From Ferdinandcohnia salidurans (GTDB taxonomy: Bacteria > Bacillota > Bacilli > Bacillales > Bacillaceae_L): a stretch of 64,000 nucleotides of DNA. Below are positions 1 to 8,574 of the stretch, piece after piece. How positions within the stretch are numbered: the first letter of the stretch is position 1; each line of letters starts with the position of its first letter. The position numbers were made by a program, and so were the translations under genes. The DNA lies in the NCBI RefSeq assembly GCF_042680725.1, contig NZ_JBHUEK010000025.1:558001-622000 (forward strand), read 5' to 3'. The notes under the pieces were generated by a model. The model saw only the letters and a list, made by a program, of their open reading frames with translations, ran no database searches and was not told the origin of the DNA.

Positions 1-1
1 T

Positions 2-958
2 TTATACTATGCAGCCCTTGAAAAAGGCTACACACCATCGACGCAAATTCGAAGTGAACTGACGACTTTCTCATACGACGACAATCGCTCAACATACACA
101 CCACGTAATTATAAAAATTACTATGCGAACGACTCGATTACGTTAGCTCAGGCAATTGCCCTTTCCGACAATGTGTACGCTGTGAAAACCCATCTCTTTC
201 TTGATGATGGAGAACTCATCGATACTGCGAAAAAGCTTGGAATCACAAGTAAACTTAAGGATGTTCCTTCCCTTGCTTTAGGGACGTCTGGCGTTAGTGT
301 AATCGAAATGGTCAACGCCTACGCAACCATTAATAATGGTGGAAAACAACATAAGCCAGTTTTTATTACTAGAGTTGAAAATTACAAGGGTGAAGTCATT
401 TATGAAAATACCACAAAGCCAAAACAAGTGCTTGATGAGGATCTCGCTTTTGTGACAACACAGTTAATGACTGGTATGTTTGATGAAAAATTAAATGATT
501 ATACAGCCGTTACAGGATCTACGATTAGCGATAAGTTGACCAGATTTTACGCTGCAAAATCAGGTTCTACTGACACCGATAACTGGATGATTGGATACTC
601 ACCGCAGCTCGTAGCTGGTATTTGGACCGGCTATGACGATAATGAACCAATGACAATCGTTGCAGAAAAACAGTATGCAAAGAATATTTGGGCAGGGTTC
701 ATGGAAGAAGCGCATCAGGACATTGCGCCAACACCATTCAAACCGACTGAAGGAGTTGTTGGAGTATATGTCAATCCAGAAACAGGTTTGCTTCCGACAA
801 AGGATTGCCCTATTTCAAGGCTTACTTACTATAAAGCAGGAACTGAGCCAACTGAATATTGTTCGAAAAATACGGACGACGTAAAGAAAGAGAATCCAAA
901 GAAGGACGAAGAAAAAGAAGACAAAGGCTTCTTTAAGCGAATCTTTGATTGGTTTTAA
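2..958 (+). CDS. pbpG: Class A penicillin-binding protein, C-terminal part (5' end outside window)
   Basis: The reading frame is open from base 2, so only the last 318 residues are present; the truncation is the window edge, not a mutation. It is a peptidoglycan transpeptidase domain. An SDN triad (S-x-N motif) sits in LSDNVYAVKTH, followed by GTSGVSVIEMVNAYATI, typical of class A PBPs, and a KSG motif in AAKSGST. The C-terminus is a charged K/E/D tail ending in FFKRIFDWF. These enzymes cross-link the wall outside the membrane. The symbol is inferred from synteny: in B. subtilis pbpG (ywhE) lies next to ywhD, as here. The missing N-terminal glycosyltransferase half cannot be checked. Confidence 0.85.
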   Translation, partial: LYYAALEKGYTPSTQIRSELTTFSYDDNRSTYTPRNYKNYYANDSITLAQAIALSDNVYAVKTHLFLDDGELIDTAKKLGITSKLKDVPSLALGTSGVSVIEMVNAYATINNGGKQHKPVFITRVENYKGEVIYENTTKPKQVLDEDLAFVTTQLMTGMFDEKLNDYTAVTGSTISDKLTRFYAAKSGSTDTDNWMIGYSPQLVAGIWTGYDDNEPMTIVAEKQYAKNIWAGFMEEAHQDIAPTPFKPTEGVVGVYVNPETGLLPTKDCPISRLTYYKAGTEPTEYCSKNTDDVKKENPKKDEEKEDKGFFKRIFDWF

Positions 959-1030
959 TACGACATGCTTAAATGCACATCTGCCTAAACGTATAGATTT
1001 GAACAGAACGAACCTTGCTGATTTTTTGGG

Positions 1031-1660
1031 GAAAGGTCGGATTCCGACTCTTATTACTTGGGTTGACCGTTCTCTGTCTGAATTAGAGCTTGATTCGGAC
1101 TCTGGTCGCCTGGTTTAACCGGTCTCTGTCTGAATTAGAGACGGATTCGGACTCTAATCGCTAGTTTTGGCCGTTCTTTGTCAAAATAAGTGCTGGATTC
1201 CGACTCTGTTCACTTGGTTTGACTGTTCTCTGTCTGAATAAGTGTCGGATTCGGACTCTGTTCACTGAGTTTGACTGTTCTCTGTCTGAATAAGTGCTGG
1301 ATTCCGACTCTGTTCACTTGGTTTGACCGTCCTCTGTCTGAATTAGAGTCGGATTTGGACTCTGTTCTGGTTTTGGCCGTTCTTTGTCAAAATAAGTGCT
1401 GGATTCCGACTCTGTTCACTTGGTTTAACCGTTCTCTGTCAAAATAAGTGCTGGATTCCGACTCTGTTCACTTGGTTTAACCGTTCTTTGTCCGAATAAG
1501 TGCTGGATTCGGACTCTAATCGCTCGGTTTAACCGTTCTCTGTCTGAATAAGTGCCGGATTCGGACTCTGTTCACTTGGTTTAACCGTCCTCTGTCAAAA
1601 TAAGTGCCGGATTCCGACTCTAATCGCTGAGATTGACTGTTCTCTGTCCGAACAAAATCA
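1031..1660. repeat. Tandem array of about 12 units, period 52 bp
   Basis: The core TCTCTGTCTG or its variants (TCTTTGTCAA, CCTCTGTCTG) recurs at 1071, 1123, 1175, 1227, 1279, 1331, 1381, 1433, 1485, 1537, 1589 and 1641. Every step is 52 bp except one of 50. Units differ by point changes, and GGATTCCGACTC alternates with GGATTCGGACTC. Some units carry AAGTG and CACTT arms around this core, others ATTAGAG and CTCTAAT arms, so each can fold back. The array fills most of the 947-bp gap between pbpG and ywhD. The remainder (959-1030 and 1661-1834) shows no gene. There are no unique spacers and no cas genes, so it is not CRISPR. Confidence 0.93.
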
Positions 1661-1834
1661 GTTTCAAATTCTGACCTCTTTCAACAATAGCTCGATGTCT
1701 GACACGAACTTCTTTACTCGAATCATCGTCTGTAATTGTGACATTTTAGTGAACAAACGGACTAAAGCTTGAGCTTTTTTAATAAAATAAAGTACACTAA
1801 ATTTACAATGTACACACATTGAAACTAGGACATA

Positions 1835-1868
1835 GAAACCCCCAGGACCTACACAGCCTGGGGGTTTC
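1835..1868. terminator. Bidirectional terminator downstream of ywhD
   Basis: GAAACCCCCAGG and CCTGGGGGTTTC form a long GC-rich stem with flanking A and T tracts. It lies just after the ywhD stop codon on the minus strand and could serve either direction. Confidence 0.85.
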
Positions 1869-1905
1869 GCTTTTATTGTTTTCTTAATTTACATAAGAAC
1901 CAGCT

Positions 1906-2415
1906 TTATTTGACCTTAAGCCCCTCTTTTAACTCATCACTTGAGTTATCCCAAATTTCTTTATTGTGGTTAATTAAGAAATCTGCCAGTAGCTTCTTTG
2001 ATTTGTCGTCCATAAAATCGACCATGATATGGCGTTTTAATGACTTATCCATTCTGTTTACGTGCTCTGGTAAGGATTTATAGCCACGACGAATCGAGCG
2101 GTCAACAGTCATTTCACAAGCTGTCACGCCCGCATAATATGGGCCCTCTTCCCTGCGATCAATCGTTACCCATACAAGCCAATATGGTTTCCCATTAGGA
2201 ACATCTTCTTTATTCGGCAGAAATTTTATCCCTTTTTCAACCACACTTCGTGCATGCATTGCACCGACATCAACGAATACATCTTCAGCGTCTATATCAA
2301 CAAATACGGGTGAGATATTTTCGAGGCTTAGCGCCCCAATTCCATATCCTTTATGCCCGTCAGTTGGATCATTTTTAATGATATTAAAGGCCACTTTTTT
2401 CTTATTTTGATCCAC
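1906..2415 (-). CDS. ywhD: YwhD family protein
   Basis: A 169-residue cytosolic protein of the YwhD family, conserved in Bacillaceae and without assigned function. It has no signal peptide or membrane segment. The GTG start at 2415 is chosen because AGGTGG stands seven bases upstream. The neighbours pbpG, ywhC and ywhB match the B. subtilis order. The family call rests on overall sequence (for example the PYWLVWVTIDRREEGPYYAGV stretch, abbreviated PYWLVWVTI...YYAGV) and on synteny; I do not infer a biochemical role. Confidence 0.85.
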   Translation of the reverse strand: MDQNKKKVAFNIIKNDPTDGHKGYGIGALSLENISPVFVDIDAEDVFVDVGAMHARSVVEKGIKFLPNKEDVPNGKPYWLVWVTIDRREEGPYYAGVTACEMTVDRSIRRGYKSLPEHVNRMDKSLKRHIMVDFMDDKSKKLLADFLINHNKEIWDNSSDELKEGLKVK

Positions 2416-2634
2416 CTTACATCCACCTTTCCACTAGAGGATGTTCTAAAAGTCGGACAAAAATGACGCATCGAATTTCTGTGTTGGCTTGCTTCTCCGT
2501 TCCTCACGTATTAACTGCATACGCTCCGGTACTCAAAGCTGCGCCGCCTTGAAATTCTTGGTCCTTTTCACCCTCCCTTAGAACTCAAATTTTTCTATTC
2601 ATTACCAACTATTTTACCATATGAGTGTCTAATT

Positions 2635-3315
2635 TTATAATTGAAGAATCGGTCTGAAGATCATGACCAGTATATCCGTGATGGCATATACCCCATTCGT
2701 AAGTAACGGGTATAAAAATCGGTCCCCAACTGGTGTAATGACCAGAACTAAAAACAGCACAATCCCAAGGCCCTCATACTGCGTCAATTTTGGGCGAATG
2801 CGAGCTGGCACAAGGTCTTCAATGATGCGATATCCATCAAGCGGAGGAAACGGTAATAAGTTAAAAATAAACAGTACAATGTTCAACCGTACAAACAGGT
2901 TAAAGAATGTTTCAAACCCTTCTCCAACTGCTTCAGGGATTGCTGCGAATACACCAACACGAATAAAGATGATGTAAATAAGTAAAGCAAGTGCCGCTAC
3001 AAGCAGGTTACTCAGTGGTCCAGCGACGGAAACAAGAATCCCCGCAAGCCTTGGCCGTTTAAAATGAAATCGATTGACAGGTACAGGCCGAGCCCACCCA
3101 AACCCTGCTATGAAAATCAGAATCGTCCCAAAAGGATCTAAATGAGCAATCGGATTTAAGGTCAATCTCCCCTGCCGCTTTGCTGTGTCATCACCAAACT
3201 TATAGGCCACATACGCATGAGCAAACTCATGCACCGTAAATGCCACTAGTAATGTGATCACCACATATGGAATCAAAGATAAATCAAATGCTAAAAAACC
3301 ACTTAATTGTTCCAC
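2635..3315 (-). CDS. ywhC: YwhC, site-2 protease family (M50) membrane metalloprotease
   Basis: A 226-residue polytopic membrane protein. The zinc-binding HEFAH (HExxH) lies in the first membrane region and the third ligand motif NLLPFPPLDG near residue 155. These are the signature of M50 intramembrane proteases, which cut substrates inside the bilayer; the substrate is unknown. A longer frame would begin at 3360, but GTG at 3315 has AAGGAG seven bases upstream, and the longer version would add a charged N-terminus unlike the family. It is divergent from ywhB. Confidence 0.85.
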   Translation of the reverse strand: MEQLSGFLAFDLSLIPYVVITLLVAFTVHEFAHAYVAYKFGDDTAKRQGRLTLNPIAHLDPFGTILIFIAGFGWARPVPVNRFHFKRPRLAGILVSVAGPLSNLLVAALALLIYIIFIRVGVFAAIPEAVGEGFETFFNLFVRLNIVLFIFNLLPFPPLDGYRIIEDLVPARIRPKLTQYEGLGIVLFLVLVITPVGDRFLYPLLTNGVYAITDILVMIFRPILQL

Positions 3316-3402
3316 CAAATTTCTCCTTTTTATAGAAAAGTTGTTATTTTCAGTATACAATACTCTTATGATGATATAAAAGAATGATTGGAGAGATTCA
3401 TT

Positions 3403-3591
3403 GTGCCATACGTAACAGTAAAAATGCTAGAAGGACGCACTGAAGAACAAAAAAAGGCGCTCGTTGAAAAAGTAACAACAGCGGTATCTGAAACAACAGG
3501 GGCTCCAGATGATAAAGTCGTTGTTTTCATTGAGGAAATGACAAAAAATCATTATGCCGTAGGCGGCAAACGTTTAAGCGATCAAGAATAG
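3403..3591 (+). CDS. ywhB: 4-oxalocrotonate tautomerase family protein (YwhB type)
   Basis: A small tautomerase of 62 residues. The GTG start at 3403 is decisive: removal of the initiator Met exposes Pro as the N-terminal residue (mature PYVTVKML), which is the catalytic base in this superfamily. GGAGAG lies seven bases upstream. Family members work as hexamers on enol/keto substrates; the physiological substrate in Bacillus is unknown. A rho-independent terminator follows immediately. Confidence 0.88.
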   Translation: MPYVTVKMLEGRTEEQKKALVEKVTTAVSETTGAPDDKVVVFIEEMTKNHYAVGGKRLSDQE

Positions 3592-3599
3592 AGTGTTTA

Positions 3600-3631
3600 A
3601 AAACCCGTGGTGAATAAGCCACGGGTTTTAT
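3600..3631. terminator. Terminator after ywhB
   Basis: AAACCCGTGG and CCACGGGTTT stem followed by a T-rich tract. It sits between the convergent ywhB and DUF4256 genes and can serve both. Confidence 0.85.
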
Positions 3632-3648
3632 TTTGGATTATGTAAAAA

Positions 3649-4209
3649 TTAAACTCTTAATGAGCCACGGAAGCCTCTAGCTCCATAGTAAGAATCTGCT
3701 CCATTGTGGTACGTAAAAACAGTGTCATAGCGACAATCACAAAAAATAGCCCCACCCAGTTTTCGAATAGCAGCAGGTGTCTGCACCCAGCTCGACGTCT
3801 TCAAGTCAAAATTGCCAAGCTCCTGCAATGCGCGATATTGTTCTTCCGTTAAAAGTTCAATGCCCATTTCCGTTGCCATATCCATAGCGCTATTTTCAGG
3901 TTTATGTTTTTTTCTGGCTTCCAGCGCTTCACGGTCGTAACAAACACTTCTACGGCCTTTTGGGCTTTCTGCTGAACAATCATAAAAAATATACTCATCG
4001 GTGTCCTTATCATATCCAACAACATCCGGTTCACCGCCAGTTGCTTCCATTTCGTTTAACGACCACAGTTTTTCTGTATTAGCTTCTAGCTTTGCTTGAA
4101 CCTTTGCCCATTCAAGATCGCTATGGCGGTTCGTATTTTTCTCAAATCGCTCTTTTAGTGTGTTAAGCAATTCTTCAACTTGTTCTAGTGACAATTCCTT
4201 TTTTGCCAT
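3649..4209 (-). CDS. DUF4256 domain protein
   Basis: A 186-residue soluble protein recognised as DUF4256. Features include LEWAKVQAKLEA near residue 35, GGEPDVVGYD near 60, and a C-terminal half ending in YHNGADSYYGARGFRGSLRV. No function is established for the family. ATG at 4209 has a GGAGGA site upstream. It is monocistronic, convergent with ywhB. Confidence 0.8.
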   Translation of the reverse strand: MAKKELSLEQVEELLNTLKERFEKNTNRHSDLEWAKVQAKLEANTEKLWSLNEMEATGGEPDVVGYDKDTDEYIFYDCSAESPKGRRSVCYDREALEARKKHKPENSAMDMATEMGIELLTEEQYRALQELGNFDLKTSSWVQTPAAIRKLGGAIFCDCRYDTVFTYHNGADSYYGARGFRGSLRV

Positions 4210-4389
4210 GTTGATTTCCTCCTTATAACTCGTCCCTTTAGTAAGCCTATCTTAATTTTACCCCAAGATCGCTATTATTTGCAGTGCGAAAAACCATTCA
4301 TATTTTACGCCTCAGTCAAAATCCACGATTTTCCACATCATCAAATGGCTATTCTGGGAAAACTAACCTAAGATAATTTCAATTTCCTC

Positions 4390-4418
4390 TTGCAGTCTAT
4401 GTATAAAACGAATATTAT
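4390..4418 (+). promoter_or_regulatory. Candidate sigma-A promoter of the purine permease
   Basis: TTGCAG and TATTAT are separated by 17 bp, about 45 bases before the ATG at 4464. I looked for a purine riboswitch in 4210-4460 and found none of its conserved loop sequences. Confidence 0.6.
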
Positions 4419-4463
4419 AGAAAAGGATTTTTAAATCGTTCGTCTTTTGGAGGTACAACTATT

Positions 4464-5765
4464 ATGTTTAAATTATCAGAGTTGAATACAACGGTTAAAA
4501 AGGAAGTTCTAGCAGGGATTACGACCTTTTTAACAATGGTATATGTGGTCGTCGTGAACCCTGTTATTTTATCAGATGCAGGCGTTCCCTTTGAGCAAGT
4601 ATTTTTAGCCACGATTATTGCAACAGTTGTTGGAACACTATGGATGGCACTTTTTGCAAATTATCCAATTGCGATAGCTCCTGGAATGGGATTAAATGCA
4701 TTCTTTGCTTATTCAGTTGTAGGAGCAAATGAAAACATCACATACCAAACAGCATTTGCAGCCGTATTTGTGGCTGGTATCATTTTTGTGATTTTGTCAT
4801 TAACCCCGTTTCGTGAAAAATTAATTGAGGCGATTCCACCAAACTTAAAGCATGGGATCACAGCAGGAATTGGTTTATTTATTGCCTTTATTGGTCTTCG
4901 TCTTACAGGGATTATTACGGCACACCCAACAAATTTAGTAACATTAGGTGATTTACACTCGCCATCGGTTCTTTTAGCACTGGCAGGATTAGCAATCACC
5001 CTTATTCTGATGGCACGTAAAGTAAATGGAGCTTTATTTTTCGGAATGATTATCACGGCATTTATCGCTTACTTTACTGGTCAACTTGAGTTTAAAGAAG
5101 GATTCGTGAATGCACCGTCTCTACCTGAAGGTTTAATTATCGCAAATCCGTTTGCTGCAATTGGCGATGTCATTCAGTACGGACTTTACGCTGTTGTCTT
5201 TTCATTTCTACTCGTTACAATCTTTGATACGACAGGTACGATGATTGGGGTTGCTGAACAGGCAGGGTTAATGAAAGGAAATGTCATGCCGCGTGCTAGA
5301 CAAGCCCTTCTTGCGGACTCGGTTGGTACAACGGTTGGAGCCATGTTTGGAACAAGTCCTACAAGTGCATATATTGAGTCGTCAACTGGGGTAGCTGCAG
5401 GTGGTCGAACAGGTCTCACTACAGTAACAGTATCAATCTTATTTATAGTAGCTGCCTTCTTCGGACCATTGGTGAGTGCCGTTTCTGGGATTGCTGCGAT
5501 TACAGCACCAACCTTAATTATTGTTGGGTCACTTATGATGGGAAGCATTGCACAAATCAGATGGAATGAGATTGATGAAGCCTTTCCGGCATTCTTGATT
5601 ATTCTGAGCATGCCACTCACATCGAGCATTGCAACAGGGATTGCATTAGGCTTTATCTCCTACCCGCTTATGAAGGTGGTCATGGGTAAATGGAGAGACG
5701 TGCATCCACTTGTTTATCTGTTCGCCGTATTGTTTTTCTACCAACTTGCTTTTTTACCGCATTAG
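4464..5765 (+). CDS. NCS2/AzgA-type purine (guanine/hypoxanthine) permease
   Basis: A 433-residue permease with about 12-14 hydrophobic segments. PIAIAPGMGLNAFFAYSVV (near 75-93) and the FDTTGTMIGVAEQAG and GTSPTSAYIESSTGVAAGGRTG stretches (abbreviated GTSPTSAY...AAGGRTG) are characteristic of the AzgA/PbuG/PbuO group. These proteins import guanine, hypoxanthine or adenine by proton symport. PbuG and PbuO cannot be told apart from sequence reading alone, so no symbol is given. An excellent GGAGG site precedes the ATG. A strong terminator follows. Confidence 0.9.
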   Translation: MFKLSELNTTVKKEVLAGITTFLTMVYVVVVNPVILSDAGVPFEQVFLATIIATVVGTLWMALFANYPIAIAPGMGLNAFFAYSVVGANENITYQTAFAAVFVAGIIFVILSLTPFREKLIEAIPPNLKHGITAGIGLFIAFIGLRLTGIITAHPTNLVTLGDLHSPSVLLALAGLAITLILMARKVNGALFFGMIITAFIAYFTGQLEFKEGFVNAPSLPEGLIIANPFAAIGDVIQYGLYAVVFSFLLVTIFDTTGTMIGVAEQAGLMKGNVMPRARQALLADSVGTTVGAMFGTSPTSAYIESSTGVAAGGRTGLTTVTVSILFIVAAFFGPLVSAVSGIAAITAPTLIIVGSLMMGSIAQIRWNEIDEAFPAFLIILSMPLTSSIATGIALGFISYPLMKVVMGKWRDVHPLVYLFAVLFFYQLAFLPH

Positions 5766-5775
5766 ATGCAAAAAA

Positions 5776-5800
5776 ACTCGGCAGATTTTACCTGCCGAGT
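5776..5800. terminator. Terminator between the purine permease and ywgA
   Basis: ACTCGGCAG and CTGCCGAGT form a perfect stem flanked by A and T runs, serving the two convergent genes. Confidence 0.9.
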
Positions 5801-5806
5801 TTTCTA

Positions 5807-6313
5807 TTAATGTTTTACCTGATTGCGAAGAGAATCGATATATTGATAAGCTTCTTCGACTTCCTCGTCTGTATAACGTTGCTTCGCTTTTAATGTAAAT
5901 ACCTTCTCTTTGACTTCTTCCTTTTCAAGTCCCTCAAAGTATAAAACAGTAGACACTAACTCTAAAAAGCGCGCACTTTGTTCATTTAAGGCTTGCATAC
6001 AGTCATCAAGTGGAGGCATGTCCAATTGGTAATGTCCCAAAAACTGCTCGCCTTTTTCAGTCAATGCGTAGCGATACTGATAATAGCCACCTTTTTTCTC
6101 TTTAACCTCATCTAAAAATCCAAGATTGCAAAGCTCCTCCACACGTAATGTGAGCTCCTCTGAGTATGGCCCGTAAAAATGGAAGTTGTACTTTTCGTAA
6201 AACGGATAATCAATTTTTTTCGCGATATAAATCATTTTTTGAAGCTTTTTTCGACCCGTGATTTCCCCTGCAGCAGCGAATGCCTTCATTACCTTTGCAT
6301 GTTCTGTTAACAA
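5807..6313 (-). CDS. ywgA: YwgA family protein
   Basis: A 168-residue soluble protein of the YwgA family; no function is known. The N-terminal half (KKLQKMIYIAKK... YGPYSEELTLRVEEL) resembles winged-helix-like folds, and the C-terminal part is highly charged. The start is a TTG at 6313 behind AAGGGG. It lies 41 bp downstream of ywfO and is probably cotranscribed with it, as in B. subtilis. Confidence 0.82.
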   Translation of the reverse strand: MLTEHAKVMKAFAAAGEITGRKKLQKMIYIAKKIDYPFYEKYNFHFYGPYSEELTLRVEELCNLGFLDEVKEKKGGYYQYRYALTEKGEQFLGHYQLDMPPLDDCMQALNEQSARFLELVSTVLYFEGLEKEEVKEKVFTLKAKQRYTDEEVEEAYQYIDSLRNQVKH

Positions 6314-6354
6314 AACCCCTTCATCTCCTCATCCGAAATTAGCCAATATACCTT

Positions 6355-7653
6355 TTATATATCTAAAACATCTTTTATTTTCTGTTTTACTGTAGAGTCA
6401 TTTGGCAATTTTTCAATCATATCTTGTGGAAAATATAGCTTGTGATCCGTTCGCCTTTTTCCAGAAATGGCATCCACAATTTCGGACTGCCTTGATAATT
6501 CGCGAATCTCGCCATTTGGCATTAACAAGTTGATTGGAAGTCTTTCCTCTTCCTCACCCGGCCGGTAAAAATCATACGGCAAATCTGATGATGAATCGAC
6601 CACTAAATAATAAGTCGGATCAATCCCTGCTTCCTCAAAAAGAGTTCTTAGCTCCATCATCTTCATCATTTGTGCACTAGGGTCAAACTCTGCATATTTA
6701 AACAGATTGCGATTGAGAAAACGACGACATAGGTCACTTAAAATTTCGTCATCCTCATCCTGCCATACCTGAAAATAGAAAGTAAAAATAGCTTCATCTA
6801 GTTTCACATAATCCTGTAATGTCAATTTTTCTTCAAAAATGGATTTCAAATGGACAGGGGCTGTTTTAAACTCGTAGTGTTCCTTGTACAAATGTTTAGC
6901 ACGATGGAGGATTTTTGTTAAAATGACCTCTGCGCTTCGTGTAACTGGATGGAAATACACTTGCCAATACATTTGATATCGGCTCATAATGTAATCTTCA
7001 ACCGCATGCATCCCACTGCTTTTAAAAACAACTTGGTCTTCCTGCGGTCTCATGACGCGCAAAATCCGCTCCATGTCAAAGTTTCCGTAGCTAACACCCG
7101 TATAATAGGCATCTCGCAATAAATAATCCATACGGTCAGCATCAATTTGACTGGAGATGAGACTCACGACTAATTTATTTTTATATGTTTTTGCAATTAC
7201 TTCGGCGACCTTTTTCGGAAAATCATCCCCGACTTGTTTCAGTACACGATTTACTTCTGTGTCGCCAACAATGATTGCTTGTGTAAATTCTTCATGATCA
7301 TAATGAAATACTTTTTCAAATGAATGTGAGAATGGCCCGTGACCCAGATCGTGAAGTAGCGCTGCACATAAGCATAATAAGCGCTCCTCGTCATTTAACA
7401 AGGGGCGTTCACGAAATACATCATCGATAATTCTTCGGACAATTTCATACACACCTAATGAATGGTTAAAACGGCTATGTTCCGCCCCGTGGAAGGTAAA
7501 ATAGGTTGTACCTAATTGGCGGATGCGGCGCAATCTTTGAAACTCCGATGTTGCGACGAGTTCCCAAATCACTTTATCCTGAACATGAACATACCTATGT
7601 ACAGGGTCCTTAAACACCTTTTCTTCACTTAATTTCCCATTGGAATTTGTCAT
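6355..7653 (-). CDS. ywfO: HD-domain phosphohydrolase, YwfO type
   Basis: 432 residues with an N-terminal HD domain: the pair HDLGHGPFSHSFE near residue 102 and an earlier HSRFNHSLGVYE near 58 supply the metal-binding His/Asp residues. The SQIDADRMDYLLRDAYYTGV segment is typical of dNTP triphosphohydrolase-like HD proteins. Likely role: hydrolysis of nucleotide triphosphates; the exact substrate is inferred from the family. The start at 7653 is preferred over 7671 because AGAGGT lies seven bases upstream of it. Confidence 0.85.
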   Translation of the reverse strand: MTNSNGKLSEEKVFKDPVHRYVHVQDKVIWELVATSEFQRLRRIRQLGTTYFTFHGAEHSRFNHSLGVYEIVRRIIDDVFRERPLLNDEERLLCLCAALLHDLGHGPFSHSFEKVFHYDHEEFTQAIIVGDTEVNRVLKQVGDDFPKKVAEVIAKTYKNKLVVSLISSQIDADRMDYLLRDAYYTGVSYGNFDMERILRVMRPQEDQVVFKSSGMHAVEDYIMSRYQMYWQVYFHPVTRSAEVILTKILHRAKHLYKEHYEFKTAPVHLKSIFEEKLTLQDYVKLDEAIFTFYFQVWQDEDDEILSDLCRRFLNRNLFKYAEFDPSAQMMKMMELRTLFEEAGIDPTYYLVVDSSSDLPYDFYRPGEEEERLPINLLMPNGEIRELSRQSEIVDAISGKRRTDHKLYFPQDMIEKLPNDSTVKQKIKDVLDI

Positions 7654-7832
7654 GTATTCAACCTCTTCCATACTGGCATGCTATTATTATATATTTTTAT
7701 CACTGACAAAAAAACCTAAAATTCTCCATAAAACGCCCTAACCAAGTCATATCAATGGATGGAAAATTTTTCGACATGTTTTAGGACTTCTAGGTAGATT
7801 TTAGGAATCCCTGCTTAAGAGCATAAAAAAAC

Positions 7833-7855
7833 ACCTTTTCTCTTAGAAGAGAAAG
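7833..7855. terminator. Terminator after the DUF1450 gene
   Basis: CCTTTTCTC and GAGAAAGG stem, directly after the minus-strand stop at 7862, with a following T-rich tract on the minus strand. Confidence 0.75.
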
Positions 7856-7861
7856 GCGATT

Positions 7862-8089
7862 TTAGTCCATTTTCAGTTTCTTCATGACTTTTTCAATCAA
7901 CTCGTCTTCAGTTGGAGCTGATACCGGACGGTTGTTAACGAATGCGAATGATTTTTTTCTACCAGGGCCACAGTATGATTGGCAGCGGATATCAATTGTT
8001 GCCTCACCATCTACTTCCTTTAAGCGTGGCACTAAGGTTTTAATATTGGTTGCCTGGCAATCATCACAGATGCGAAATTCGTTTGCCAT
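7862..8089 (-). CDS. DUF1450 family small protein (YuzB-like)
   Basis: A 75-residue protein with four cysteines: CDDCQ near residue 8 and CQSYCGPG near 36. This matches DUF1450 (YuzB-like), a small thioredoxin-like/metal-binding family without proven function in Bacillus. The N-terminus MANEFRICDDC is typical. Monocistronic with its own terminator. Confidence 0.82.
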   Translation of the reverse strand: MANEFRICDDCQATNIKTLVPRLKEVDGEATIDIRCQSYCGPGRKKSFAFVNNRPVSAPTEDELIEKVMKKLKMD

Positions 8090-8307
8090 ATTACGTACAA
8101 TCCCTTCATTTTGTAAATTCCTAGTCGTTCATCTATTTGATCAATCATGCTTAGCATGACGATTCACTTTAAAAACACTACATGGTATTTTAACCCTTTC
8201 AACATAGCCATTGCAAGGGAACGGGATAATTTTCAAAAATTCTCCACAAGTACGAGTTGGAATATTTAAATATAAATAAATAAGTCTACTATCCTTTTAC
8301 AAATAGG

Positions 8308-8336
8308 GTATAAAGTTCGAATCTATTGACCAATAT
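8308..8336 (+). promoter_or_regulatory. Candidate sigma-F/sigma-G promoter of rsfA
   Basis: GTATA (8308-8312) is followed after 15 bp by GACCAATAT, near the forespore sigma consensus. In B. subtilis rsfA is sigma-F controlled. This is inference from motif and gene identity. If right, transcription starts near 8343 and element copy A falls wholly within the leader. Confidence 0.45.
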
Positions 8337-8359
8337 AAGTAATAACCTAACGGAAATAT

Positions 8360-8545
8360 CAAATACGCCTTGGCGTATTTGCGCCCAGATTTTTTCGTGC
8401 TTGCGCGAAAAAACACCTTTGAAAATCTGTGGCATACGCCGAAGGCTTCAACTTTATTCAGCCATAGTTTGAACAAACAATAGTATATACTCTTACTGCA
8501 CTCATCTACCACTATATTAGTAGAGGACTAAAGCTGAATAAAGTT
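8360..8545 (+). repeat. Structured palindromic element, copy A
   Basis: It opens with the hairpin CAAATACGCC-TT-GGCGTATTTG. Next come CAGATTTT...AAAATCTG arms around an inner TTCGTGC/GCGCGAA hairpin (one T-G wobble), a conserved CGCCGAAGGC block, then AACTTTATTCAG paired with CTGAATAAAGTT at the far end. It occupies most of the 485-bp gap 8090-8574; the rest (8090-8359) is AT-rich with only the candidate forespore promoter. The element ends 29 bp before the rsfA start, upstream of its GGGAGA ribosome site. Confidence 0.88.
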
Positions 8546-8574
8546 AAAACATTTATATTGGGAGATGAATAAAT

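Noticed and set aside
2..958. Truncated PBP as a pseudogene
   Set aside because: The frame is open to the first base; the missing N-terminus is explained by the window edge.
1031..1660. Possible CRISPR array
   Set aside because: Units are contiguous and diverged along their full length, without unique spacers, and no cas gene is near. The same applies to 42480-42890.
2440..2600. Moderately GC-rich stretch between ywhD and ywhC that might be a dispersed repeat
   Set aside because: No second copy or clear internal dyad is present in this window, so it cannot be supported.
4210..4463. Possible purine riboswitch before the NCS2 permease
   Set aside because: None of the conserved loop sequences or the P1 pairing was found; only a sigma-A promoter is visible.
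5186..5629. 147-codon frame on the minus strand inside the purine permease
   Set aside because: Antisense shadow of a well-supported membrane protein, no start signals.
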